64,000 nucleotides of DNA, from contig JXTC01000010.1 in the NCBI GenBank assembly GCA_002914845.1, positions 706,493 to 770,492 of the forward strand, given 5' to 3'. Made by a program: the position numbers and the translations under genes. Positions 12,313-22,467 of the stretch are shown piece by piece (positions within the stretch are counted from its first letter, which is position 1; each line of letters opens with the position of its first letter). This DNA comes from Trema orientale (taxonomy: Eukaryota; Streptophyta; Magnoliopsida; Rosales; Cannabaceae). The notes below the pieces were generated by a model, which had not been told where the DNA came from, made no database searches, and saw nothing but the letters and a program-made list of their open reading frames with translations.

Positions 12313-12472
12313 TGAAAAACGATAATTGATACATATATATTTTTCGTTTTTCTTCTTATTTTTTTGCTTAAAATTACAAATTAAGGAAAATCTGAAAAAC
12401 GATAATTGATACATATATATTTTTCGTTTTTCTTCTTATTTTTTTGCTTAAAATTACAAATTAAGGAAAATC
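12313..12472. repeat. Perfect 80-bp tandem duplication
   Basis: Bases 12313-12392 and 12393-12472 look identical over all 80 positions (TGAAAAACGATAATTGATAC at the start, TTAAGGAAAATC at the end). It sits about 460 bp upstream of the CPSF30 start codon. Confidence 0.9.
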
Positions 12473-12480
12473 ATAATATG

Positions 12481-12530
12481 GGAGGGGCATGATCCTACGT
12501 AGGAACGCCCCTACCGTAGTCATCCCCTCA
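12481..12530. mobile_element. Terminal fragment of a foldback MITE
   Basis: Reverse complemented, this stretch reads GGGGATGACTACGGTAGGGG then CGTTCCTACGTAGG. It matches the left end of the foldback element at 25797-25967 (GGGGATGGCTACGGTAGGAG, CGTCCCTACGTAGG). Only one end is present here, and the SINE at 12550 lies immediately beside it. Confidence 0.65.
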
Positions 12531-12532
12531 TA

Positions 12533-12718
12533 ATATATATATTTCTGTTTTTTTTTTTTAAAAAAAGTGGGACTTAACTAATGACCACCACTTATTACAA
12601 ATTAAAGGAAAATAACACACTACTAAGACTCGAACCCCTGACCCCCCATACTCACACACACTTCCCACAAATTTGGACCAACTGAGCTAACCCCAGTTGG
12701 CATATATATATTTCTGTT
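12533..12718 (-). mobile_element. tRNA-derived SINE with perfect 17-bp target duplication
   Basis: The body is 12550-12701 on the minus strand. From its 5' end it carries a tRNA-like A box (GTTAGCTCAGTTGG) and B box (GGTTCGAGTC), then the tail TTTAATTTGTAATAAGTGG..GGTCATTAGTTAAG and a poly(A), seen here as poly(T). The flanks 12533-12549 and 12702-12718 are identical (ATATATATATTTCTGTT). These are the marks of a Pol III-transcribed retroposon inserted by LINE machinery. It lies about 220 bp upstream of the CPSF30 ATG, in the promoter or 5' UTR zone. Confidence 0.9.
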
Positions 12719-12936
12719 AAAGCTCCCCAAAACAAAAAGCTCTTCCTGATTGTCTTTCTCAAACAAACCCAACAGCGGTCATTGTTATTAATCCTTAAAT
12801 TTAACTAACTCCTCACACTCACAGATTCCCAATTCTCAACTTCTTCTTCTTCTTCCCAAATTTTCATGTCTTCCTCTAAAACCCTAATTTGCTAGCCTAA
12901 ACCCCCAACCCACCCCCACCTTCAAAATTTTCCACA

Positions 12937-15900
12937 ATGGAGGACTCTGAGGGAGTTCTCAGCTTCGACTTCGAGGGGGGTCTCGACGCCGCGGGGCCCC
13001 TCAACCCTTCCGCCGCCTCCGGACCCCTTATCCAATCCGATTCGGTTTCCACCCCAGCCGCCGCCGCCGCCGCCACCAACCCGGCCGGGCAGGGCCCGGT
13101 CCCCTCGGCGGACCCCTCGGGCCCTGGAGCTAACCACAATAGGCGGGGGAGCTTCCGCCAGACGGTTTGCCGGCACTGGCTTCGTAGCCTGTGTATGAAG
13201 GGTGATGCCTGTGGCTTCCTTCATCAGTACGACAAGTCCCGGATGCCGGTTTGCCGATTCTTCCGGTTGTACGGTGAGTGCCGGGAGCAGGACTGTGTGT
13301 ACAAGCACACTAACGAAGATATCAAGGAGTGTAACATGTATGTATGGTTCCACATTCTTTACTTGGTACCCCCAAAAAAAAAAAAGAAGAATAAAAAACC
13401 ATTGTTAGAGGCTTAGGAAGTAGAAAGGAATGTTGGGTTTTAGAGTTTTTGTTAATTTGTTTGATAATAGTGTGTTTGTGATACCAAATATGTTGATATG
13501 CCATTGTGTGGATTTTAAAGGTGGTTTGAGATTGAAAAGTGGCATATAGGAAGACAATGAATGTGTTTAACTGAATGATTTTTTGTTGTGGTTGACTGTT
13601 TAATGACATTATTTGTTCCCCCATGGCTAACTCTTATACTAAATGTTTAGTTTTTCGTGTTGTAGATGTCGTTTGGTTTTTGAAGTTATATATTTCTTGT
13701 ACTACTACTCTGCTTACTGTTTTTGGCCCTTGTTTTTACTTCTGATGGAGATATCCATTTGGGAATTGAACTTTAATTGATGAACTTTTGGGAACTACAT
13801 GGTATGTGTGTGCTTTAAGCATCTATTCACAAACATAAGTAAGGAAAAAGGACAGAGAAAAGATTGAAACCGAACATTGAAGTCTTCTATTAAAAGAAAT
13901 TTTATGAATTTATTACCGATTAGTTTTCTTTGGGTATCGGATCTTGATAATAGTTTTGGTACCTAATAATAATTTTTGGATGAAGAGCAAATGAGTTATT
14001 GATGTTCAGCCTGAGAGTTGCAGAATTAGATACATAAGATGTGTATAAGTTAAAGTCACAAATTATCTAACGTGATGGTAAAATTTGGTAATTGCAGGTA
14101 CAAGTTAGGTTTTTGTCCAAATGGTCCAGATTGCCGCTATAGGCATGCAAAGCTGCCTGGACCTCCGCCTCCCGTGGAAGAAATCCTTCAGAAGATTCAG
14201 CACTTGAGTTCTTATGGCTACAACAACAAGTTTTTTCAGCCCCGAAATGCTGGTTTTGCCCAACAAGCGGAAAAATCACAAATTGCACCAGGATCCAATA
14301 CAGTCAGTCAGGGTGTGTTCGGAAAACCTTCAACAATGGAGTCTGCTAATGTCCAGCAGCAACCACAGCAGCAGGTTCAACCGTCCAACCAACCAGTTGG
14401 CCAGAACCAGATACAAAATGTTCCCAATGGACTGCCTAATCAGGCAAACAGAAATGTGTCACCTCTGCCGCCAGGAATATCTAGGTGTGTTCAGAGTCCC
14501 AAGGTCTTTTATTAGGTTATGTAAAATGAGTTTTTGTATTCTTTCTCAGACACGATTATAAGGGGTCCATTATTGACCAATAATTTCCCAAAAGAGTTCT
14601 CTTCATATCATTGAGCTGTAATTAGCTTTCTTTAAACCTACATTAGTTACTTACTTCTATAGATATTTTATGATGTACGCTACTTGTATTTTAACCATTT
14701 AATGTATGGATTTGCTTTTTCTCGTTAAAATGTAGTCCTGATTCTTTGTCATTCAATAAATCTCAAGCTCAATCTTCCACTTGAATGTTTGAAGGAAAAC
14801 TCTTTCTTTCTCCTTTTGTTCATTCCTTACACTACATTTAGCTCGTTTCTCTATTGTGCTCATATTTAAGGGCCTTGGAACCCTATAATGTGATTACTAT
14901 TTCTTTTTGTTGAACCTTGCATCTTAGTGATTTAGATCAGTTAACATCATAGGACGAAGGTAAAGGAGGGGAACATTTAGGCCTCTTTGTGTCTTGTAAT
15001 ACGACTTGCTTGAGGATGTTATTCTAACTTCTGTTATATTTTTCTTTAGATTAGAAAGCCATGGGACTTGGTTTTTGGTCTGTGGAAACTCGATGATATG
15101 TCAAACTTCATTGAATTGAAATTATTTTTCACCATTCTTTGTTTTAGGCATATAAAGCCTAATTTCATGGTGCTTTGATTTTAAAGGGTAACTTAGTTGC
15201 TCAGTTTTTATTCTTTTTTCTTAGGTGGATTACTTCTCCTCCTCCTTTTTGTTTGATTCTCTCTCTCTCTTTCCAAATAAATTGTTTGTTTATTGTATAT
15301 ATGTATAAAAAGTTAGTGATTAGGTAAAGTGGGTGCTTAAGTTGATTCCTATTATAATCCCTAGATATATTTGGACTATCTTCTCTTAAGCTTACCCTTG
15401 ACTGCTTAATAAGTGTGCTTGAAACTTGAGATTTTGATGCCTGTGCATAATTAGGATCTGCAGTTGTAGAGAATATTTCTACAAATAATATGGACAATAT
15501 TATGCAGAGATGGGACTGTATACTAGATTAATAGGGTGCTTGTGTATTTTAATTGTTTGATTATAAATCTGTGTTTTATGCAATGAGCATCCAGAATACG
15601 AGAACCAATTGTGGGCCTGCCTTGTGGGAAACTGTGTTAGTGGAAATTCAGTCATATGCAGTTTTGCTGGTTGAATGCTAGGTGTATATAAACTGCTCAT
15701 GTGTGAATGGTTGAATGATATTTGCATGGTGAACTGCTCATGTTTAATCTTCACAATATGAAGGTTCATTCTAATTCATGTTTTATTATGAAGCTGCATA
15801 CACTGCATTTTTTAAATTTATAATGCTACGTCTGGTAATATTTGTTTGTTAAGTGCTGTATAGTTTAAAGAGTATTATTTCTGTGTTGTGCATTGTCAAA

Positions 15901-18900
15901 GACTGGGCGTAGCACAAGATATACACCTTAGATCAATTATTTTATTGTAGTATTTTTATGCTATAATGTGGGTGTAATTGTTTGGTATATTTCTCTTCAG
16001 TGTGGAGTTCCGTCATGATGATTCATACAATGTGTTTAACTAGCATTGTGTAATTGTTAAGTGCATGCAAGTGTTTCCACCTACGAGAGAACTGAATGGT
16101 CACTTCATGGAGGTTTTTTTTTTTTTGGAACTCAGTGATTGCTTCTAGATCCTTCATCTAGTTGTTCACTTAAGGACTTGTACTAACACTGGATAATTAA
16201 TTTCCTTGTGTAAATTTCTTGTAGTGTTACCATTTCTGTGTGATTAAAAAGCTTATATGGTCTCTGTGTACTCCTTTGTTTATTCTATGCATATGTGCTA
16301 GTTAGTTGTGAAGTTTTTGCCCTATGTTGGATGAGTGTGTATGCAAAGTGCCTGGTCTGGTTGCTACATGCTTTCTATGGTCTTTTGTAGCGCCGAATTG
16401 AATAAATTATATAAGTATCTACCATCTGTTGGAAAATTATGGACTTATTGCCCTTTTATATTTCTTTTAATCTTCTTCCAGTTGAAGTGGGTTTCTTTTA
16501 TTCATTTATATTTACTTTTTAAGAAATGTGTGTTTCTTTTTATTGAAACTGTTACAACATTAATTTGGAAATATGCAACTTCAGGTATTTTATTGTTAAA
16601 AGTTGCAACCGTGAAAATCTGGAATTATCTGTGCAACAAGGAGTATGGGCAACCCAAAGAAGCAACGAAGCTAAACTTAATGAGGCTTTTGACTCTGCTG
16701 AAAATGTAATCTTGATTTTCTCAGTAAACCGGACTCGGCATTTCCAGGTAGTTGCAATTTAATATCCCATAATAATAGAATTGTGCTGTAGATTCATGTG
16801 GCTCATCATGTAGTTTTCACATTAACCATAAACATCAATTGGCTGTGCTTTGTTAGGGTTGTGCAAAGATGACGTCAAGAATTGGTGGGTCTGTTAGTGG
16901 GGGAAATTGGAAATATGCACATGGAACTGCGCATTACGGGCGGAATTTTTCAGTCAAGTGGTTGAAGGTATTTTGCTTTGTGTTTTTTAGACTGCAGTTT
17001 CTGTGCAATTTAGGGGATTTTATTCTTCTGTTTTAATTTACATTGTTGAAGATGATGTTAGATTTCATGATCGTTTGTTCACTCTTGAATAGGTTCTGGG
17101 AGTTATTAATAATTGGCCTTGGTTCTTTAGACCTTTTATGTGTTCTGCCTCTTGTAATATTGAGCTTTACATCCAGCTGTTATTGTAAGGAAACAACCTT
17201 TCCTAATATTTAGACTAAAATGTTAATGAAAAAGAAGCCTAACTGGTAATACAGTGTATGAGAGAGAGTGTGTGTGTGTAATTAAACTTTCCTGCCTCTC
17301 TCTCTCTCTCTCTCTCTCTCCCCTCTAAGAAAAAGATTTGAGCCTACCTCACTCAACCCTATCTTCATAGAGACAGGTTTGGGTGGATTCAATATCACAA
17401 CTTCGAAAGTTATCCAAAGCTAACAGAGCTGAATACCTTCGTTCCTTAACAAAAATTAAATTGACATGGAAATGTTTATTTATTTATTTATTTTTTGTTT
17501 TGTTTTTTTTTTTTGTTTTTTTTTTGTTTCACTGTCACAACTTTGAAAATTATCCAAAGCTAACTGAACTGAATACCTTCGATCCTTACAAAAATTAAAT
17601 TGACATGGGAAAAGTTTATTTATTGTTTTGTTTTCGTTTTTTGTTTTGTTTTGTTTTTTTTTCTCTCTCTCTCTCTCTCTCTCTCCCCCTCCCCCTCCCT
17701 CTCCCTCCCTCCTAAGAATTAGATTTGAGCCTAACTCACTCGACCCTATCTCCATAGGGACAGGTCTGGGTGGATTTACTATCAACACTTTGAAAATTAT
17801 CCAAAGCTAACAGAACTGAATACCTTCGTTCCTTACAAAAATTAAATTGATATGGAAAAGTTTATTTATTTATTGTTTTGTTTTTGTTTTTTTGTTTTTT
17901 GTTTTTTTTTGTGTGTTCAAATATCTTTGTAGAATAGTTGTCCTAGCTGTTGTCTTATGCCTAATTCAAGTTTTTAATATGCAGTTATGTGAATTATCTT
18001 TCCACAAGACTCGTCATCTAAGGAATCCATATAACGAGAATTTACCAGTTAAGGTATTGTTTTCCTCAACTCTAAAAACTGAATTTTATGTTTTCAGCGA
18101 GTTTGTTTTCCCTTATCCTTAATGGTTTTGTTTCTCCTTGATATTGATGTCATGAAACTTTAAATATTTCTAGCATCTATGTGGCTTGCAAGGTATTTTG
18201 AAAAGTTGGAAGAAAATTGCTTGAAAGATACTGCTAATGCACAGTATAACACCTTACTATGAGTTTCAAACATGGAAACAAGTAGCATATGTTTGTGTCT
18301 TCTCGCATGATGGGTTGGAAGGGGACATGGCCTTTTCAATGTCTATTTGCAGCAATGGAGAACCATGAAGGGAGGAATATGGTCCTTTATGACAATTATA
18401 AGTTAAAAATGTTGTAACGTACAAAAACTAAAGGAAAAATAATTTTTACTCCCTCCAATAAAGAAAAAATACCCACCACCCTAAAATCCAAGTAAAATTT
18501 TCTGCCTGTGGCTCATTTTACCATTCTTCATGGATACATCTGTTGTTATCATAAAGTTACAGGAATCCATGCTGAGTTCTTATTTATTGATACAAAGACG
18601 CTAGAACAAATGAGTTATGAGTCAATAAACTACCAAGTTGCCAAAGATTATAGAAATCGTCTTTTTTTTTTAATCATTGATTGCAATTTGAACAACATCA
18701 TTTAGGTTAATTTTGTGTTTTGTTGTTGCTAGGTTGTGGATCCATGGTCCTCCACCTGGTTTCTTTTTTCTTCTTCTACGTTAATAAACTTTCCTGTTTC
18801 ACGTAATTCTGATAGTAATATTAAAATTATATCCAAGTTGCAGTTCCATTTGAAATTGAAACTTTGATGTTCTCAGAGAACAAATAGGATGACTCTTAAA

Positions 18901-20741
18901 ATTTTATTTGCCTACATATGTAGGTGTATGCTTATGCATGTGTGTGCATGTATTACCAAATGGCTTCACATTTAATTGTCGATGTATTTTTCCTTACGCA
19001 ATATCGTGGTTCACAGTTGTCTTAATAAACTCTCAATCAATTTTGATCTTATAATTGTGCTTTCATAATTGCAGATAAGTAGAGATTGCCAAGAGCTAGA
19101 GCCCTCAATTGGTGAGCAGTTAGCTTCGCTGCTTTATCTTGAACCAGATAGTGAACTTATGGTATGTACATTTTGAAAAAATGGGTAAAGGAAAAGAATA
19201 TGTTATTGATCAATAAATTTTTCATTAATTAAATGCCATTAGGTACTGTCCAATTATTTCATTGTACTCTCTTAGTAAGTAGTATTGGATTTCGACTTAG
19301 TAACGCAAAGGATGGACAAAACTTTATTGAGAACATGATAAAGGTTTCTGCTTGGGTCATCAAAAGTAAAAGGGAAGACATGGCAGGGCAAGGAATAGGA
19401 CATCCTGCATCATAAGGTCAAATCCTATTTCAATTATTGGTTGTGGATCTTGTGGCCATGACTTATTCTCCCGCACCCTAAGCACCATTACTAGGTATTA
19501 TCTTCTATGAAGTGTGAAGGTACTCAAAACGAAATATAACATCAATGGCATGTTGAGGGTCCACTGTAACCAATTTGTTGTTGATGGAGTGAAATGGAAA
19601 TACAAATTAGTTAATTATAAATGTATGTTTTCTTGAAGCGTTGAAGGCCTGGGTTTCTATTGGTTTAGTTTGGGACTTGTTTTGGTGGTTGTTCCCTTGA
19701 ATGACGGGCACTTTTCAGAGTGGGTATACACACCAGATTATTTGGATCGCAGTGTAGTGTGTTTTTTCTATGTTCTGGATTCCGTGGATGAATAGGAAAT
19801 GCACAATGTTAACCTTTTCTCCCTTGTTACAGGCAATTTCGGTTGCAGCAGAATCTAAACGAGAAGAGGAAAAAGCCAAGGGTGTCAATCCAGACAATGG
19901 AGGAGAGAACCCAGATATTGTCCCGTTTGAGGACAATGAAGAGGAGGAAGAGGAAGAAAGTGAGGATGAGGAAGAGAGCTTTGGCCAGGTTCCTGGGGCA
20001 GCAAATCAAGGTAGAGGAAGAGGCAGAGGAGTCATGTGGCCCCCTCACATGCCACTTGCTCGTGGGGCCAGACCTATGCCCGGCATGCAGGGTTTTCCCC
20101 CAGTTATGATGGGTCCAGATGGGTCACCTTATGGACCTGTTACACCTGATGGATTTCCCATGCCAGATCTTTTTGGTGTAGGCCCTCGTGCTTTTAATCC
20201 ATACGGTCCGAGGTTTTCTGGTGATTTTATGGGACCAACATCCAACATGATGTTCCGGGGGCGACCCACACAACCTGGGGCTGTGTTTCCTGGTGGTGGT
20301 TTTGGGATGATGATGGGTCCTGGACGTGGTCCATTTATGGGAGGAATGGGAGTTCAAGGTGGAAATCCAGCCAGAGCTGTTCGTCCAGGTGGTATGCCTC
20401 AGATGTTTCCCCCGCCCCCACCACCGTCTTCACAAAATGCAAATCGAGCTCCGAGGAGAGATCAGAGGGGACCAGCCAATGATCGGAATGAGAGGTATAT
20501 TGCAGGGTCAGACCAAGTCAGGGGTCAGGAGATGTCTGGTCCAGCCGGCGGACAAGACGATGAGGCTCACTACCAACAAGGAGCAAAGGCTCATCAATCA
20601 GATCAGTACGGTGCTGGAAACAGCTTTAGAAATGATGATAGTGAAAGTGAGGATGAGGCCCCAAGACGGTCGAGACATGGAGAGGGAAAGAAGAAACGGC
20701 GAGGCTCCGAAGGAGATGCAACGACTGGCTCTGATCTCTAG
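12937..20741 (+). CDS. CPSF30: CPSF30-L: CCCH zinc-finger polyadenylation factor with YTH domain
   Basis: Seven exons: 12937-13337, 14098-14484, 16585-16747, 16857-16967, 17985-18053, 19075-19161, 19833-20741; 708 residues. Three CCCH fingers start at C78 (CX7CX5CX3H, CX8CX4CX3H, CX7CX5CX3H), the third split by intron 1. They match the RNA-binding core of cleavage and polyadenylation specificity factor 30. Exons 3-6 (about residues 263-415) encode a YTH domain (YFIVKSCN, GVWATQ, GGNWKYAHG, FSVKWL); W284, W335 and W352 are candidate m6A-cage residues. Exon 7 adds an acidic stretch and a long Gly/Pro/Met-rich, disordered tail ending in a basic DESEDEAPRRSRH-type region. In Arabidopsis the long form reads m6A and steers poly(A) site choice, while the short form is made by polyadenylation in intron 2. 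The start is the first ATG of the frame, after a telo-box-bearing leader (AAACCCTAA near 12880). Confidence 0.97.
14098..14515 (+). CDS. CPSF30: Alternative end of CPSF30-S (read-through into intron 2)
   Basis: If exon 2 is not spliced at 14484/14485, the frame continues nine codons (CVQSPKVFY) and stops at TAG 14513-14515. With exon 1 this gives a protein of 272 residues holding only the three zinc fingers. Intron 2 is the longest in the gene (2.1 kb) and T-rich with several AATAAA-like words, for example CAATAAAT near 14754, so polyadenylation inside it is plausible. The matching Arabidopsis short isoform ends the same way. Its use in this species is an inference. Confidence 0.6.
17285..17905. 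repeat. Imperfect triplicated repeat in CPSF30 intron 4
   Basis: The phrase AACTTTGAAAATTATCCAAA, followed by GCTAAC and CTGAATACCTTCG, occurs at about 17397, 17537 and 17785. The phrase GATTTGAGCCTAACTCACT, followed by a CCCTATCTCCATAG word, occurs at about 17334 and 17722. The copies are separated by (CT)n, (T)n and TTTATT tracts of variable length. It looks like unequal exchange within a microsatellite-rich intron. Confidence 0.75.
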
Positions 20742-21631
20742 TTGGTGCCAATGCTTGAGCAGCATAAACATTTGAGAGCTCACTAAACCAAGGAGTCATC
20801 TTCTTCCATTCTCTTTATGCTTTCGTAGGAACGTGATATTTTATGTATGAATTCTTTTGGGTGCGAAAAAGAAATTTAGATGGTCAAACAATTTTTCTTT
20901 GTATTTTTTCTCTTTCTGGTTACCCTTTGAGATGTGATATTTTTGTAAACTGTATACGCGAAGTATAACTAATGGATATGGTCCATATATGAAGACTCTA
21001 GAATTGTTATATATTGCTTTTCTCGAAAAAAAAAAAAAAGAAAAAGAAGAAATTGTTATATATTGAACGTATATGTAAAGGAAATTTTCTCATATAATCA
21101 TATTTATTGGACAAATCTGACTATTTAGTGGTGTACCAATACTGTATGAATGAGTTGGATTTTAACATGTTTAATATATGAGATGAGTTTGGATATTACA
21201 TGTTTGACTTTGTGATTATTTGTGAATTGTTTTACAAATCACAAAGGGCGATTCAAAATCTTGAAAGAAAAATGCTAATAAAATGAATAGAAATAGTATT
21301 TAAATTTTTATTCTTTATTGTTCATTATGGATTAATAAATATGAACTTAGATTGCACGCAGTATGTCATAGATGTACTTCAAATCAGCTATTGTATATGA
21401 TGTTACCAGTGGGGCAGGGAGAAGGGGCAAAGTGGAAGTTTTCAATTTTTTTTTTTTTTGGTTGTACTTTCCACCCACTCAGATTTTCTTCTTTGAGAAA
21501 AGAACATGGGTACCACTAACTTGGGCAAAATGACTTGTTTGTGTATTTTTCAAAAAAATGACATTTTTAGAGTGTCAATAACTTTTTGACCATAGATCAA
21601 GAACTTCTTGACTACAAAAAATCCATTATTT
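20742..21631. other. CPSF30 3' UTR and AT-rich spacer
   Basis: The first 150-250 bp after the stop codon are presumably 3' UTR. TGTAAACTGTATA and TTGTATTTTT words near 20900-20955 could be part of a plant poly(A) region, but no exact site can be fixed. No other gene is seen up to the SINE. Confidence 0.5.
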
Positions 21632-21867
21632 AAGGTTTTTTAAGAGTATGACGAAGTGGGTTAGCTCAAGTGGTAAGAGCATCCACTACCTAGGATCTCG
21701 GTCCTAGGTTCGAGTCACACCGGGATAGGCGTGAAAGCCAATTATCCCTAATGGGGTGGGGTGGGGATTGGGTAGTATTAGGTATTTTCCTTTAATTTGT
21801 AATAAGTGGAGGTCATTAGTTAAGCCCCACTTTTCAAAAAAAAAAAAAAAAGGTTTTTTAAGAGTAT
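21632..21867 (+). mobile_element. tRNA-derived SINE with 18-bp target duplication
   Basis: The body is 21650-21849, including its poly(A). A box GGGTTAGCTCAAGTGGTAAG and B box GGTTCGAGTC are near-intact tRNA-type Pol III promoters. The 3' part TTTTCCTTTAATTTGTAATA continues to GTTAAGCCCCACTTTTC and then poly(A). Both flanks (21632-21649 and 21850-21867) read AAGGTTTTTTAAGAGTAT without mismatch. The intact flanks argue for a fairly recent insertion. Confidence 0.93.
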
Positions 21868-21879
21868 CAATCCCTATTA

Positions 21880-22222
21880 AAGCATTCCCAATAGGCGTAT
21901 TATATGCCATGCCAATGCTAAATTTTAACATTTAGACGAAAAAAATAAAAAAAAGTCTCCAATGGCATGTTTAAATTTAGCATAAATTATGACATGTATT
22001 ATTTTGTATTTCATGTATGACACAAAAAATAACACATGCTAAAATTTAGCGTGAGCTCTAAATTTAAAATATTGTAATAAAAACTAATATTTAAATACAA
22101 AGAACATTTATTTGGCATGATAGTATTGGAGCATAAGTAAAAAAAATGTGTGCTAAATTTAACATGTTTAGCATTTTAGCTTTGAGAACTCTTTTTTTAC
22201 AATGAGTGCACTGGAAATGGTC
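21880..22222. mobile_element. Candidate MITE, 343 bp, TTA flanks
   Basis: The ends AAGCATTCCCAATAG and, reverse complemented, GACCATTTCCAGTGC are weak inverted repeats. TTA lies on both sides (21877-21879 and 22223-22225). The interior repeats TAAATTTAGCAT-type words in both orientations. The TTA target suggests the Harbinger class, but the terminal match is short. Confidence 0.45.
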
Positions 22223-22339
22223 TTATAAGATGAGGGTTGTCACATTAACCCAACCCAAGATTTTTTTTTTTTCATTTTGATTTTTGGCTAGATTTAGGCT
22301 GCAAGTACATTTTGATAAAAATAGGATGATGTTTCTAGA

Positions 22340-22467
22340 TGTTTTTATATAATATATTTTTTTTTAAAGTGGAGCTTAACTAATGACCTCCACTTATTAC
22401 AAATTAAAAAAAAATATCTATCACTACCCAGACCCCACCCCTAGTACTTATTTGTTTTTATATAATA
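22340..22467 (-). mobile_element. 5'-truncated SINE copy with 15-bp target duplication
   Basis: The body (22355-22452, minus strand) holds only the 3' part of the SINE at 21632: a GGGGTGGGGTCTGGGTAG stretch, then AATTTGTAATAAGTGGAGG, GTCATTAGTTAAGC and poly(A). TGTTTTTATATAATA flanks it at 22340-22354 and 22453-22467. The tRNA-like head is missing, as in incomplete reverse transcription. Confidence 0.85.

Noticed and set aside
12922..13353. Open frame of 143 codons antisense to CPSF30 exon 1
   Set aside because: It arises from the GC-rich coding strand; the sense frame has clear CCCH fingers and correct splice junctions.
21650..21725. Possible functional tRNA gene (A and B boxes present)
   Set aside because: The stretch has no acceptor-stem pairing and continues into the SINE tail with poly(A) and target duplications, so it is a SINE head.
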